Shown: positions 12,001 through 23,064 of the stretch, one piece after another
Numbering within the stretch: position 1 is the first letter of the stretch
How the letters are laid out: every line of letters starts with the position of its first letter
Origin: Hyparrhenia diplandra
Taxonomy: Eukaryota > Streptophyta > Magnoliopsida > Poales > Poaceae
Direction of reading: 5' to 3'
DNA length: 64,000 nucleotides
Assembly (NCBI GenBank): GCA_015847255.1
Contig: JADLZK010009033.1
Location: 1 to 64,000, forward strand
Translations under genes and position numbers: made by a program
The notes under the pieces: model-generated
The model's database searches: none
What the model was told of the DNA's origin: nothing
Seen by the model: only the letters and a program-made list of their open reading frames with translations

Positions 12001-12435
12001 TCGGAATGAAGATATTCGGGATAGGGTCGGGTGGCCCCTATCGAGGAGAAATTGATTCAACATCGGTTGAGATGGTTTGGACATGTTCAACGGAGGCCTC
12101 CCAAGGCGCCGGTGCGTAGTGGAGTTCTAGAGCGGGTAGATAATGTAAAGAGAGGTAGAGGCCGACCTAGACCGACTTGGGACGAGGCGGTTAAAAGCGA
12201 GACCTTAAGGAGTGGAATATCTCCAAGGATTTAGCTTTGGATAGGAGCGCTTGAGGCTAGCTATTAACGTGCCTGAACCATGACTTTGTTTCCTTTTCTA
12301 TCTACCCTAATCTTTATCCTTTTTGTCTTGTGCCTTTCTACGTTCTTTGTATTGTTTCATATGGGTTTCATCTCTAGCCTACCCCAACTAGCTTGGGACT
12401 AAAGGCTATGTTGTTGTTGTTGTTGTTGTTGTTGT
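9034..12435 (+). mobile_element. RTE-clade non-LTR retrotransposon (LINE)
   Basis: This 3.4-kb element encodes an apurinic endonuclease-like segment (about 9,420-9,930, beginning RIRLGIWNVGSLTGKL), a reverse transcriptase (about 10,750-11,760) and the RTE-type C-terminal region (11,560-12,230, with LYGAECW, MRMLRWFCGHTR and IQHRLRWFGHV). It ends in the plant RTE 3' signature aactagcttgggactaaagg followed by (ttg)n at about 12,411-12,436. The target duplication tgatacccaaacta flanks it at 9,020-9,033 and 12,436-12,449. Many frameshifts make it inactive, and at the catalytic motif (about 11,515) one base appears lost so that the usual FADD reads LSDD. Insertion is into kinase exon 4 of the host pseudogene, in the opposite orientation. 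Confidence 0.9.
9199..9390 (+). repeat. Three ~65-bp repeats in the 5' part of the LINE
   Basis: Three imperfect copies start near 9,199, 9,267 and 9,333. Each contains ttag(c/t)g(a/g)cgcgc and gcaagggtcgggtcg-like cores. They lie just upstream of the endonuclease-like coding region, so they may form part of the promoter or leader of the element. Confidence 0.65.
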
Positions 12436-12509
12436 TGATACCCAAACTATAAATATCCGACTTGGACGATATTTCCCCTCTGTTCCAATATTCTGGAGCA
12501 ATATATGGC
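12436..12509 (-). pseudogene. Kinase exon 4, upstream half, cut by the LINE
   Basis: After an AATGCAG acceptor the exon continues the exon 3 frame as PPYIAPEYWNRGEISSKSDI then YSLGI, the kinase APE motif and subdomain IX. The coding sequence stops at the 14-bp target duplication (12,436-12,449), where the LINE begins. The second half of the exon is found 3.4 kb away at 8,971-9,019. Confidence 0.85.
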
Positions 12510-12602
12510 CTGCATTATGATATGATAATTTATGGCACCATGATTGCAAGAAATAATGAATGACCTCATTTCAGGAATAGAAACTGAATTGGCTTTCCTT
12601 AC

Positions 12603-12828
12603 GGGGTTCCACGGATATTTTTAGTAATTATTTTGGACTGCTGTCTACTAAAGCGTCTTGATAAGCCAAAGTCTGTTATTTTTGGTACCATGTCAGCATC
12701 CAACAAAATATTTTCAGGTTTGAGATCCAAATGGTTAATGTGTTCTTCATTGTGAAGGTAACATAAACCCTTGCAAATTCCCTCAATCAATTGATACCGT
12801 GTATCCCATTCACGTCCATGTGTTTCGT
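12603..12828 (-). pseudogene. Kinase exon 3 (catalytic loop and DFG)
   Basis: The exon follows a TTGACAG acceptor and joins exon 2 in phase. It encodes the catalytic loop as HLDLKPENILLD and the activation segment start as ITDFGLSR, with IRGTP at its end. The loop has HLD rather than HRD, so this is a non-RD type kinase; I recall HLDLKPEN as usual in this rice subfamily. It carries no visible lesion. The donor is at 12,601-12,602. Confidence 0.85.
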
Positions 12829-12935
12829 CTGTCAAATTATGAGAGTAGTCAAGAAAAAGGAAGAACCAGATACAAGAAAATAGAAAAGTCATCTTTAGTA
12901 GGTGGGAGGAATATACGTGGGTGTAAATTTCATAC

Positions 12936-13191
12936 CTTTGAGATAATCATGGAGGCTTTTATTAGGTACATACCGAAGCATAGGAACCTTCGCCTGTCTT
13001 CTGCCAAAACATACCGCCCCTTCGTGCAGTATTGCTTTTGCTTGTGTATCAGAGCAATAGCCAAGAAATCTCACTATATTTTTGTGTTTAACCTTTATCA
13101 AACATATAAGCTCATCCTTGAATCGCTCCTCTATAATGTCAGCTGTTTGGGAAAGCTTCTTCACCGCTACTTTCCCATTTCTAAGAAGTCC
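12936..13191 (-). pseudogene. Kinase exon 2 (catalytic lysine lobe)
   Basis: The exon starts in phase after an AAACAG acceptor and encodes NGKVAVKKLS, with the VAVK lysine that binds ATP, then VKHKNIVRFLGYC and YVPNKSLHDYL of kinase subdomains IV-V. Between about 13,017 and 12,977 the annotated frame reads unlike a kinase (AVCFGRRQAKVPML). The neighbouring frame there reads AEDRRRFLCF, which fits the family, so a +1 and a -1 indel seem to compensate. The donor is AAAG|GTATGA. Confidence 0.8.
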
Positions 13192-13284
13192 CTGTTTAGC
13201 ACACACCCAATATCCTGTTAGTATTGCCACCAGTCAAATATTTAAGTTTGACATGTATTGAAGTATATCTGAAAAAAGGCATAC

Positions 13285-13441
13285 CATGTAAACAACTCCA
13301 AACCCACCACGGCCAATCACTTGGGAGAAATTGTTTGTGATACGTTTTAAAAATGCAAAGCGATAGCATGATTGGCTCCACACTTGAATCTATCAATACG
13401 CGCTCCAGGGCTTCAAGTTCATTGTCTTGATCATAATCCAT
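13285..13441 (-). pseudogene. Kinase exon 1 (start codon and glycine loop), frameshifted
   Basis: The exon opens with the ATG at 13,441 and begins MDYDQDNELEALERV, an N-terminus I associate with rice cytoplasmic kinases of this type. The glycine-rich loop (IGRGGFGVVY) is present but in a different frame from the start codon. One extra base near 13,342, in the stretch reading ACG-T-ATC on the minus strand, causes the shift. The exon ends at an ATG|GTATGC donor. Without correction the protein would terminate or read nonsense after about 30 residues. Confidence 0.8.
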
Positions 13442-13444
13442 TTA

Positions 13445-15986
13445 TATCTGCAAAGACAGCACCAATAATCTCATTCTCCTTTCCACATGGAGTAGATTGT
13501 ATTGAATGTTGATACAAGGTCGTAAAACTGTTGGCCACTTGCAAAATACCTTTGGTAATAATGAATATCCCAGCTAGCCTGAACTACAAGTCCCTTGATT
13601 ACTAAGTCAGCACAAGGATAGAATGAGACTAAGCCGATCACGAGTGAGGGAACTAAAATCTCTGAGTATTTTTGGATTTCATTCTTCGTTGTCATAAGCC
13701 TTAGATATAGGGTGAGAGAGAAGAAGGCATAGTGTGCTACTGCCTTAGCCAAAAATACTACATATCATGAGAGAAAGGCAACACTACCTTATTGCCTTAG
13801 AGAGGATCCACAAATACCACAAATGAGAGATTAGAGAGAGTCATCTTGAGGAACTTTGAGTTTTTTTAGAAAATCAGCAAAAACTCGAAGGGACAGTTGA
13901 TCAAAAGAGTTTGAGATATAGTGTTCGGCTTGATTGTTCTATCTTTCAATTACCCAAGATTGAAGAAAAGGTATAAGCCCCAAAAGGTAAGAGGAAATAT
14001 GGGTAAGTTGAAGCTTTGAAAAGTTTATATCTATACGGAGAGAAATTTTTTTTTGAAAGCATGTGTACTTTTAAGGTGTGATAGTGTTGCGGCAACTCTG
14101 ATCCAAGTAAGTAGTTTAATATAATATCATGTGTCTTGCTAAGAGACTAGCAAGAGGTAAGCTTGGGGAGCTTGTTGACTTTTGTTATAGCATAATTTTA
14201 TAAGTCAATTAATATGAAATAAGGGCTCAAGTCAAAGACCAAACATAAGTCTAGGGGTCTAACTAACATAATTCCACAAGTTTTGGTATTATGTGACTTT
14301 CGAGGACTTGATAGATAAATGCCGAGAAGAATAGACAAAGTTAGGAATATACAAGACATATGATGACAAGACTTGACCGTGAAGTAACTCAACCCGAAAA
14401 GTGGACTAAAACATTCTAGAAGATACCAGAGGACACCGGAACAAACGGGATGCCAAGGTGGCACTCCACCTGGCGGCCGCGGTGCCACATAGGACGGCCG
14501 CCCGGTGGGGGTAAACTGTCGACCTCGGCTTTCTAGGTCGGTTTACTACCGACTTTGAGGTTGTATCTACACCGTTGTTGAAGGTCGGTTTGATCCAAGG
14601 GTTCACGTTCATCGCCAAGTACTATATAAGAAGACCAGGTGACCCCCGGGTGATAACAATTTCATTATCATACTCATTCATCAACTCATACCCATCTAGT
14701 CCAGCCAAGTCTAGACCTAAGCCCTAGTTCATACTAGAAGTAGTTAGCTATCTAGCTAGTTCTAGTTGAAGATCAAGTTCATCTTGAGTTCACGATAGTC
14801 AAGAAGTAGCAAGGATCATCGTTCTTGAGACTTCTCTCTTGTATTCAATCTGTAAGTACTATTATATTTAGAATACAATTGTTATGGCTTTGATCTTTAT
14901 AATTATTATATTCTTATTGATATGTGTTTATGCTTGCTATGATTATATGTTTAGTTTAGTAAGATTGCTTTTTATATTTTATGCATGGAATTGTATAGCA
15001 TCCATATAGATGATCACTATGTGGGTGATAAGCAATGTGAAAACGTGGTGTTTATACAACGTTTATCGCAATTGCACCCTACATTCGGGACGTGTGGTAG
15101 ATCGCGGGAGTGATAGTCTGTTGAGTCCTTTGGAGTCCACCATCCGAATGTTAGGACACGTTGAGCTTTAATTACGGTGATGATCAAGTTTAGTCCTTGG
15201 TTGTCATTGGTAATGCTTACCATGTGTAGAAGTAATCCAACCTTGCCATGATAGCTAGATGTGTTGCACTAATTGTAGTATTCATTTGACATATATGAGT
15301 AGGAGTATCTTAGGAATATTCATTCTATTCTTTTCTATAACATGTTAATAGCTCGTATGATACTAGTGGCATATGATGATCTTAGACTTGGGTATTTATC
15401 ATTTATATATTTATCTTTATCCCGTGACTTATCCTGTTGAGTAATGTTAAATGCATATGGCTACTCTGCATTACAATCTTTGTAAGGTGGATCTCATAAA
15501 TAAATCACAATATAAATCATTAGATGTCTTTTTCTCTCTACTTTCCATAGACTCCTTCCACGTGGTAAAATATAAATACGATACGGATTACTCCGTGAAG
15601 TGCTACAATTGGTATTTCTATCCGTGCGCTTGCGAGATATCATGTTCATTCTTTTATCAAGGCCAATCAACAAATACCATGCCCGCATTTCTTTGAGCGT
15701 TATTGCTAGGGTGACGAGACTAGTACGTAGGTAATGCTTAGAAATGAGTGGTATACCTTGAGTACATATCACGGTGAGATTAACTCCACTATGGATAATG
15801 ATCTTTGAGTTTACATCCCACTACTAACACCGCCTAACTCCGCTTTGTTGGATCATGAGGTTAATCTCATATCCAAGCTAACATGATTAGATAGATATCC
15901 CATATATATTTCTTTTCGCCTTCCTAATTGGGATCGTATAAGAAATATCAACGAGGGGGGCACAACCTATTGTCGGTCGTTTGGGT
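13445..15986. other. Intergenic DNA with an LTR- or promoter-like TATA segment
   Basis: No gene was recognised. A 93-codon minus-strand frame at 13,471-13,752 has no familiar motif. At 14,623-14,630 tatataag is followed after about 30 bases by a CA/T-rich leader-like stretch and then cttgtattcaatctgtaagt near 14,850, which looks like the U3/R boundary of an LTR or a leader with a splice donor. No LTR partner or target duplication was found. Confidence 0.35.
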
Positions 15987-16256
15987 CACTACTACGAAAA
16001 AAAAAAATTAGGAGGCGTTTTTCAAAATCATAACCATGGTGGTCATATATAGGAAGCCCGCTTGCAGTTAAAAAAGGTTGAGCCCACTCTAATTTCCAAA
16101 AGCCTGATATTGAGCATATATAAATGAAACCTCCCAAACCTAACTCACTCACTCCCCACCCATCCCGTCGCCCCGGCCCGACTCGCGAAGCCCAAGCGTG
16201 GCGTGTCGGTCCATCCTCCTCCCCGACACACTCTTCCTCAACTCTCGATCCCCCTT

Positions 16257-19200
16257 TGTAACACCCCGAATTTTGGCCATTTTAAAATTCGCTAAAAATT
16301 CGAACTTTTCGAAAACCACGATTTAATTTCTCACCTTAGTAATATTTTATGGCTTAAATTGAAACTTCGAGGATTAGAATAATAAATTCTATCTCCTTGA
16401 ATTTTTGATAGCATAAAATATTTTATTCTCTTAAAACCAAAAAGGGGTTATAGCACAAAGGGAAATGGAAATAATTAGAAAAGAAAGAGGAAAGAAATAA
16501 AGGAGGAAAAGAAAAATAGAAAGGAAGGATGGAAGTCGGCCCAGCCCGGCTAGCTATTTTTCTTCCCTCTCCTCTCTTTTCCCATCCTATCGCCTGTGGC
16601 CGGCCCAACGAGCCAAAAGGCCAAAGCCCGGCCCATCTCCTCCCTTTCTCTCCCTCGGCTCACCGGACGGCGGGACTCCCTCTTTGTCGGCACCATCTCC
16701 CTCACGGAGATGGCGACCGAGCAACAGCTCCGCCGGGACACATTGCGCCCGCCATGTGCGCCAAGCGGTCACATTGGCGAGGGCACAAGCGCGTGCTTGA
16801 TGGACCTTTCCGCCCGATCCGTCCGTCACTCGAGCAGCGGGGCATCGCCTTGACCAGCGACAGCACGGCAGCACCGGCATGACGCGGGAAGACGAGCCGT
16901 CCACTTTGCCCAATGCCGACCACCAGCGACCGGGGGCGGGGGGCCACACGCGTGCCCCGGCTAGGCCGGAGGGTCGAGGATCGACCGGGACGGTGTCGTG
17001 TCCGCATCGCAGACGGCGACCCTGCCTTCTTTGTTCTCCTCATCGCCGTGATGTGACCGCACCGGCCAGCCCGGCTCACCGGGCTGTACCCACGACGCGA
17101 CCTCACGGCCCAGCTAGCACCACCGAGTTCACCGGAGGCGACGGCGAACAGCCGTCGAGCCGACAAGGCCACGCTATGGCGCACCAACCTAATGCGGAAA
17201 AGATCGGAGCTAGGAGAAAAATCCTGCCGGGAGGCTCGCCGCGGCGCGGCTATAAATAGCCCACCCGGGCGCTCCATTCGACCTTGCCAAGCACCACAAG
17301 CTCCGTCGAGAGCTAGAACACACGGTGCTTGCACCCACTTTCCCCCTCCCCCTCTCCAGTTTGCTCCGTTCGAGTTTTCCCCAATTCGGGAAAATCCGCC
17401 GCCGCCCGGCTAGGGTTGCAACGTCGCCCGTCGTTCAAGTCGTCGTCGGCCCAAATTGGTGACTCGATACGCTTGCCCGATCCCTCCTCCTTCTTTTTCC
17501 CACACATTTTGCTCTATAGTCTTTGTGTAGCCACGCCCCGGAGTGTCGCCGGCCGACGAACTCCGCCCTACGACGCCGCCGCCGGTCGAGGCCTATCCCC
17601 GCCGCCCCAACACCCATCCGTACGACCGGAGTGGGGAGGGAAGTCCAACGGGCCGCTTGCGACGAGCTTTGGGGCAGGGGACGGCCATTTCGGCGAGAGG
17701 TTCCGTGAAACCGCCCGCCGCGGCGCGCGGGAGGTGGTGCCCGCCGAGGCCACCGCCACGGGCCAAAACGCCGCCGGGGCGGCAACGATAAAGCGCCAAC
17801 ACGTGGCCCTCCACCGTCAACCGCCATCACGGCGCGTGAAGTGCCACGTGGGTCGGCAGGACCCACCGGGTCGGCCACGTGGGCAACAACACGGTGTGTG
17901 TACAATTAGAGTAAAATGCTATGTGCACCCGACTTTTGTACACAGGAGGTTATAAATATATTTTTCGAGTGTCGAAAAATTCTAGAAAAATATGTAAATA
18001 AACTAGATTATGTGGAGATGATTGTCATGATTTTTATTATATTTTTCATTTAATAAAATATTGACATAAAAATCCCACGAGGTTTATTATCGGAATTAAA
18101 CTTAGGAAAATCATAACTTCCGATCCGTAACTCCGATTTAGGTCAAACCACTTCCAGTATTTTTCTAAAATCGTGCTCTATCAGTTTATCATGATTTCTC
18201 TCATTATCACATGGTGTCTTTTATCGCTATTCATTAGCCCTAATATTTATTCGATAATCTCGTCGAACGTGGAAGTAGCCAACGAGGACCCTTATCGGGA
18301 GAATTGCAACCCTGATTACATCGCAGAGCCTGACGACGTATACAACCAAGGCAAGTCCTTACCCCCTTAATCATGACCTAATTAATTAACCTTTAATCAT
18401 GCATATATATATATGATGTGTTAATCTGAGTGAATGTTTACACATGCGATGATAACCTCGATTCTAAGCTAAGTGCGTAGTGAGCTGTGTGCTTGAGATA
18501 ATGATGATGCTATGTGCGAGAGGTTATCAGCGATATGTGTTCATGATAATGTTTAATTATAAGTTAAGATATAATAATAAATGAGCCTGACCAACAAAAG
18601 AGGTGGGTGGTGTTAGTCTACATGGAGGTGGGCTAACACGACTCGGGAACCGAGGGTTCCTGCGGAGAGATACTTGCCTCCCCTAAGGACCGGTTCATAG
18701 ACCATCTACCTAGTGAGATATCACGTACAGCCACACGTCGAGATGGGACGACTTGATCTCACACCCCGTTAGGTCAAGGTATATTGTATGCCTAGGTGGC
18801 CGGTGGTAGGCAGAAGGGCTATCGGGAGCAGACATGGGGAGAGTGGCCCCATGGTCCGGTTGGCGTGGATGCTGAGTGATCCTCCACGTAAAACTTTTGG
18901 CGCAATGTTATCGTATACGAATTATTAAGTTGACGGATGCTGAGTGGTCTTCCGAAATGCTGTGTGCTAATGGGATGCTGAGTGACCTTCCCATTTCCAA
19001 CCCCCGAGAAACCTTTGGTTGAAGATATACCGAAACCTAGGAGGCATCCGAGCGGGTGCGAGGTCTCGTTGGATCTTTTCTAACCATCGATCATGGAAGG
19101 AGCTGATCCATCGTGTGGGGAAATTTGTACAACCTCTCAGCAGAGTTATATTTAAATCTATTCGAATAGCCACGTCCTTGGAATGGGCAAATGCTAGGCC

Positions 19201-19806
19201 GGATTATCTATGATTAGATTTTCACACTAATGTTGACTAACCGTTTGTGCTTGTTGTTGATGACAATCTTATCTAAGCTAACCGGGAACTAGCGAGAGCA
19301 GTTTTAGAGTCTCTGCTAGGGCCCAAACCCATAATAACCACCAACCCCCAGGTGTGGACTTGCTGAGTACTTTTGTACTCACCCGTTGTTAATTTTCCAG
19401 AGTTAGGCTCAGATGGGGACTTCGGCTACGATGATCACGATAAGGCAATGCAGGATGATTAGACGTTTACGCCTTTGGAGTTGCTAGGACCAGGATGTTG
19501 ACACTAGGGTTTCGACTACGCTCAAGTTGCTTGTGGGTGTGACATGATAGGAGCCACTATGCGCCGTGAGCGCACTCTGATAAATAAATAATTAGCCGCA
19601 GCATGGCTTAGGTTTATCCACCGTTGTGTGACCTCTAAGACAGTGACACTCGAGTCACTTATGTAAGACCTTATTTATCCTATCAATAAAAGCTTGGCAC
19701 TTATTATAAATAAATCTGTGTCCACTCTTGTCTTATAAAACGTATTAGCGCTTGATCCCGGCACTAATACGTGTAATTAACGACCCATTAAAAGTGGGGC
19801 GTGACA
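16257..19806 (+). mobile_element. Solo-LTR-like block, 3.55 kb
   Basis: The block opens with tgtaacaccccgaattttgg and closes with agtggggcgtgaca, so the termini are TG...CA with near-complementary inner bases (tgtaacacccc versus tgtcacgcccc), as in Ty3/gypsy LTRs of grasses. A TATA box (tataaatagc, 17,251) lies in a GC-rich segment, and aataaa at 19,685 lies near the 3' end, which is the promoter and polyadenylation layout of one long LTR. No internal region or second LTR is present. The flanking 5-mers ccctt and cctac do not match, so a solo LTR from simple recombination is not proven. Several long GC-driven frames within 16,500-17,960 are not believed to be genes. Confidence 0.6.
17251..17259 (+). 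promoter_or_regulatory. TATA box of the long LTR
   Basis: tataaatag sits in a GC-rich context about 1 kb into the LTR-like block and would place transcription start near 17,285. Confidence 0.55.
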
Positions 19807-20036
19807 CCTACTGTCTCCCATCTCCTCCACACGACAGGCGACAACACAGGGCTAGGCGGCGGATGGCTCCCCTAAAGTGGCACCGACGGTGTGCTCGATG
19901 ACCGGGAGGAGCCACGACCTTGGCGGCCGGGAGGAGGCCATGACCCCGATGGCATGGAGGAATGGACCTGGCCTCCTCCATCCCCGGTAGCAGCTTCCCG
20001 GAGGAAGATCCGCGCTCCACCAACCCTGGTAGTCAG

Positions 20037-20402
20037 CCTGGGCAATCGGTTTTAACCGATGATTCGGTTCGGTTGTGAGGTTAAGAAGAATTTTAGTTTT
20101 GGAAAATTTTGCCACTAATCAGTTCTAGAGGAAAAGAGAAACCGATGATTTCAATTTTGGTTTCATCGGCTCGGTGTTCGGTTTCAACCTAGATTTCTCA
20201 GTTGCCCACGAGGAAACGGATGTTGCTTATGTTGTTCGGTTTGAACGGTTGTTCGGCTCGGTTTGAGGCCAAAACCAATCATCGATCCGACAACCGAAGA
20301 TCCCAAATGCAAAAACCAAAGCCGAACCAAAAAACCGACATTTTGGGTTGGTTTTGATTCGGTTCAGGTCGGTTTTTGGGTTTCGGTTTAAATGTGCCCA
20401 TG
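20037..20402. repeat. MITE-like segment rich in cggtt
   Basis: The segment begins tgggcaatcggttttaacc and ends ggtttaaatgtgccca, giving short inverted ends (TGGGCA), and is filled with ggttcggtt-type motifs on both strands. No clear target duplication was found, so the class is unresolved. Confidence 0.35.
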
Positions 20403-20439
20403 CTGACCTGGCAAAGGGTGGCTTCCTGGAGGCGGGTAC

Positions 20440-22081
20440 ACATGCGTTTCTTAACGTTATTACTACGAATAGATTTTTAAACCTATCCTCGCAATGGCGC
20501 CAGAAATGCTTGTTGGCATTTCTTAGCACAATCACTAAGAATAGATATTATGATTAATGATAACGTCAAGAGAACGTCGGTGATAGATGAATTGAATATT
20601 GCAAGGGTCAACCCGCAAGCGCACGGATCTATCATCGTAGCATTTCACCCGGTGAGTAATCGGGTATCGTTCATTTATATTTTCCCATGGGAAGGTAGGT
20701 TTAGATTTAATATGATGATGATATAGCCCACAATGTATGTATGGATAGCCACTAATCATATACGAGGGGTAAGTGATAATAATATTGGAGATAGTGGTGA
20801 CACACACACTTCTTGAGCACTAGAAGGAATAAATAGAAAATAACATAAAAAGGAAAATCTATGTTGAGTTGGCTATTCTAATATCGCCAATGCGTTAGAC
20901 TATAGTCTACATACGTCATTCATGGTTCACAGTAGAGATGGGCTAAAGTGATGAGGAGATGCCCGCGGCTGGTATCCGCCAGCCGGTTGCACTTGATAAG
21001 ACTCCAACCCAACACCCGGACGTGGAGGAGTGCAAAGGACGGACAGAGTTGTCACACCTCTGCCGCCTACCTCACTACCGTGGGATGCCAGCATTTCCCA
21101 GATGATTCCCTATGGACCTAAGCACCATGCTTACATTTATAGAGAACTACCTAAACCCCCGTGGTACCCGACCCTACGGATCGACAGGAAAGAGTAAAGG
21201 TAAACCCGAAGGTACACCAGACCATCACTCGAACTTAGTTCTACTACGTTCCAAGAATAAAATATGATTCAATTAGCCTAAAGTTAGTCATGTTAATTAT
21301 CACATTATACTAACTATACTCTAGTTGGCACAATATGAATATAACATGAGGGTAACTATACCCTAGTTCGTATGCATTGCGATATAAATAATGAGACTTG
21401 AATAAAGGAAAGAACTTCATAATAAATTACCAAAAGATCCTTCCAAGGAGACAAGCCCTCCTTGAAGCTCCGCCTAACTCAAATACTAACACTAAACTAA
21501 TGAAGAGGAGAGAGTGGTGCTCAAGGTGAGGATGTAACAATGTGTAGTGTGTTGTGTTGTGTGTGAGGAGTGCCTCTCTTTATATAGTGGAGAGGAGGAG
21601 GGAATGGAGGGCTCTCCTTGCTTCGAGCTCTTCTTGGCAGGAACGAAAGTTTGCACAACATGCAACCGCCGCTTGAAGTTCGCACCAAACCGCCAGAGAA
21701 AGGGCGGGAGCATTGGCCGAAATTTGGCGCCGACCGCCGCAGTGGGCCGGCCGGCCCCTGGGCTGGGCCTCTCGGCCCCGGCCTTCTCCTGTCGCGCGTT
21801 TTGTCACTTGTATGTTGGGCCTATGGTGGTGCATGGGCCAGTTTATGCGCGGGGTTTGGTCTCCTTGCTCAATCCACTCCTTGGCGTCTTTTATTCAAAT
21901 GCGGTTTCTAATTTATTTGGCAACTTTGTACCTGTTTCCACTTTTATACCTGCAAGACATAATTTCTAGAATACAAGTGGAACTAGGTTAGAAGTAAAGG
22001 TATATGCATCATAAGTTTGCCTCTTTCTCATGAATTGGATATAAGTTGGCGGTATAATATACTCAATAATGACCGCCAACA
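20440..22081 (-). repeat. Left LTR (3' LTR in element orientation)
   Basis: It is nearly identical along its length to 27,842-29,484. Its outer edge reads acatgcgtttcttaacg where the partner has tgttggcgtttcttaacg. A primer-binding-site-like gcaatggcgccagaaatgct at 20,491-20,510 lies inside the LTR, next to an internal tgttggc (20,511). Confidence 0.85.
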
Positions 22082-22097
22082 AGTCCCCCAAGCTTAA
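22082..22097 (-). promoter_or_regulatory. Polypurine tract
   Basis: On the minus strand AGCTTGGGGGACT directly precedes the TGTTGGC start of the 3' LTR, the normal place and form of a plus-strand primer. Confidence 0.75.
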
Positions 22098-23064
22098 CCT
22101 TTGCTCGTCCCGAGCAAATAGCTAAGTGTTTGGTTGTTGATCAGGAGTTGCTACAATGCTGATATATTTCAAAATGTACCATGCTCATAACAAAATATTC
22201 TTCCGTTGTTTAAATAAATTGGCATTTCTATCTATCCTTGTATACTTAAATCATATGGGGCTTCTAACATTTTTCAAACTCTTGGGTCATTGCAAGATAG
22301 AATGGTTTTTATAGAAACACCAATCATTCGTTCTTGATTGATCATTCATGCGGAGAGAGATTTTTTTTTTTTTTTTTTAGAATGATTCCTTAAATCATCT
22401 CAGGTGTGCAAACCATAAGGAGAAACAAGTCATAAGCCCTGATCAAGATATGCAAGTGAAATTTTATTTCTTTTTGATAAGGTATGGGCTAGCTCTTATT
22501 TCTTTTTAGAGAAGTGGGCTCTACTCACCCTCGGACACTTGTCCATTATTCTTCTCTTTCTTCTTTTTTTTTTTTAGAGGCGGGTATCGAAGTACCCATT
22601 GTTTTATTTTTCGGACACGCGTCCATTTTTTCTAGCTTAGCCCATAACCTATTTTTGGCAATGTGAATCTTGATCAAAAGCGTATGACAGGTGTCTCACA
22701 TAGGCTATCATGAGAATTTTGATAATTAAGGAATTTTGAAAATTATTCTCCGAATGATGAATCTCTCTTAGAACAAAATCATAGTAGATTCTATTTTTAC
22801 CATATCATATCCGGCAATAGCTTAGAGAAGAATCATGTGTTTGCATACCCACAAATCATTAAGTTTTAGGACAAGACAAGTTAAGCCAATAAACTTAAAC
22901 ACTAGGGAATACAATTTTATGAACTAGGTGCAAATTGAACTATAGACAGAGCAACTATTCATCATTTCAACTTTAGAGAAATTTAAGCATCCTTATACTA
23001 CATATTGGAGTGGAATTATATTTATTTTTTTTTCTTTTCATTTTTTTTTTTTTTTTTTATTATT

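Larger units (their letters stand above)
5166..13441 (-). pseudogene. Kinase-MSP-WD40 fusion gene, decayed
   Basis: On the minus strand, exons in a consistent order encode a serine/threonine kinase domain (13,441-8,691), a major sperm protein (MSP) domain (7,960-7,471) and WD40 repeats most like coatomer beta-prime (7,336-5,166). Most exon borders are GT-AG and several junctions join in phase. Single-base lesions occur in kinase exon 1 (about 13,342), kinase exon 4 (about 9,012), the MSP exon (about 7,885 and again near 7,770) and the last WD40 exon (5,268-5,270). An RTE LINE interrupts kinase exon 4. No exon follows the last WD40 exon, so the 3' end is missing. From memory, rice annotations contain similar kinase/MSP/WD40 proteins, so this is probably a dead member of a grass family. 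It is less likely to be three adjacent genes, because strand, order and splice phase are all consistent. Confidence 0.8.

Noticed and set aside
16529..17955. Several frames of 120-210 codons on both strands in the GC-rich part of the LTR-like block
   Set aside because: They overlap each other on opposite strands, are rich in Pro/Arg/Gly and span the TATA box of the LTR.
21547..21991. Frames of 92-140 codons in the left LTR, and their twins at 28,952-29,394
   Set aside because: They lie within the LTRs, are antisense to the element or end by chance, and show no domain.
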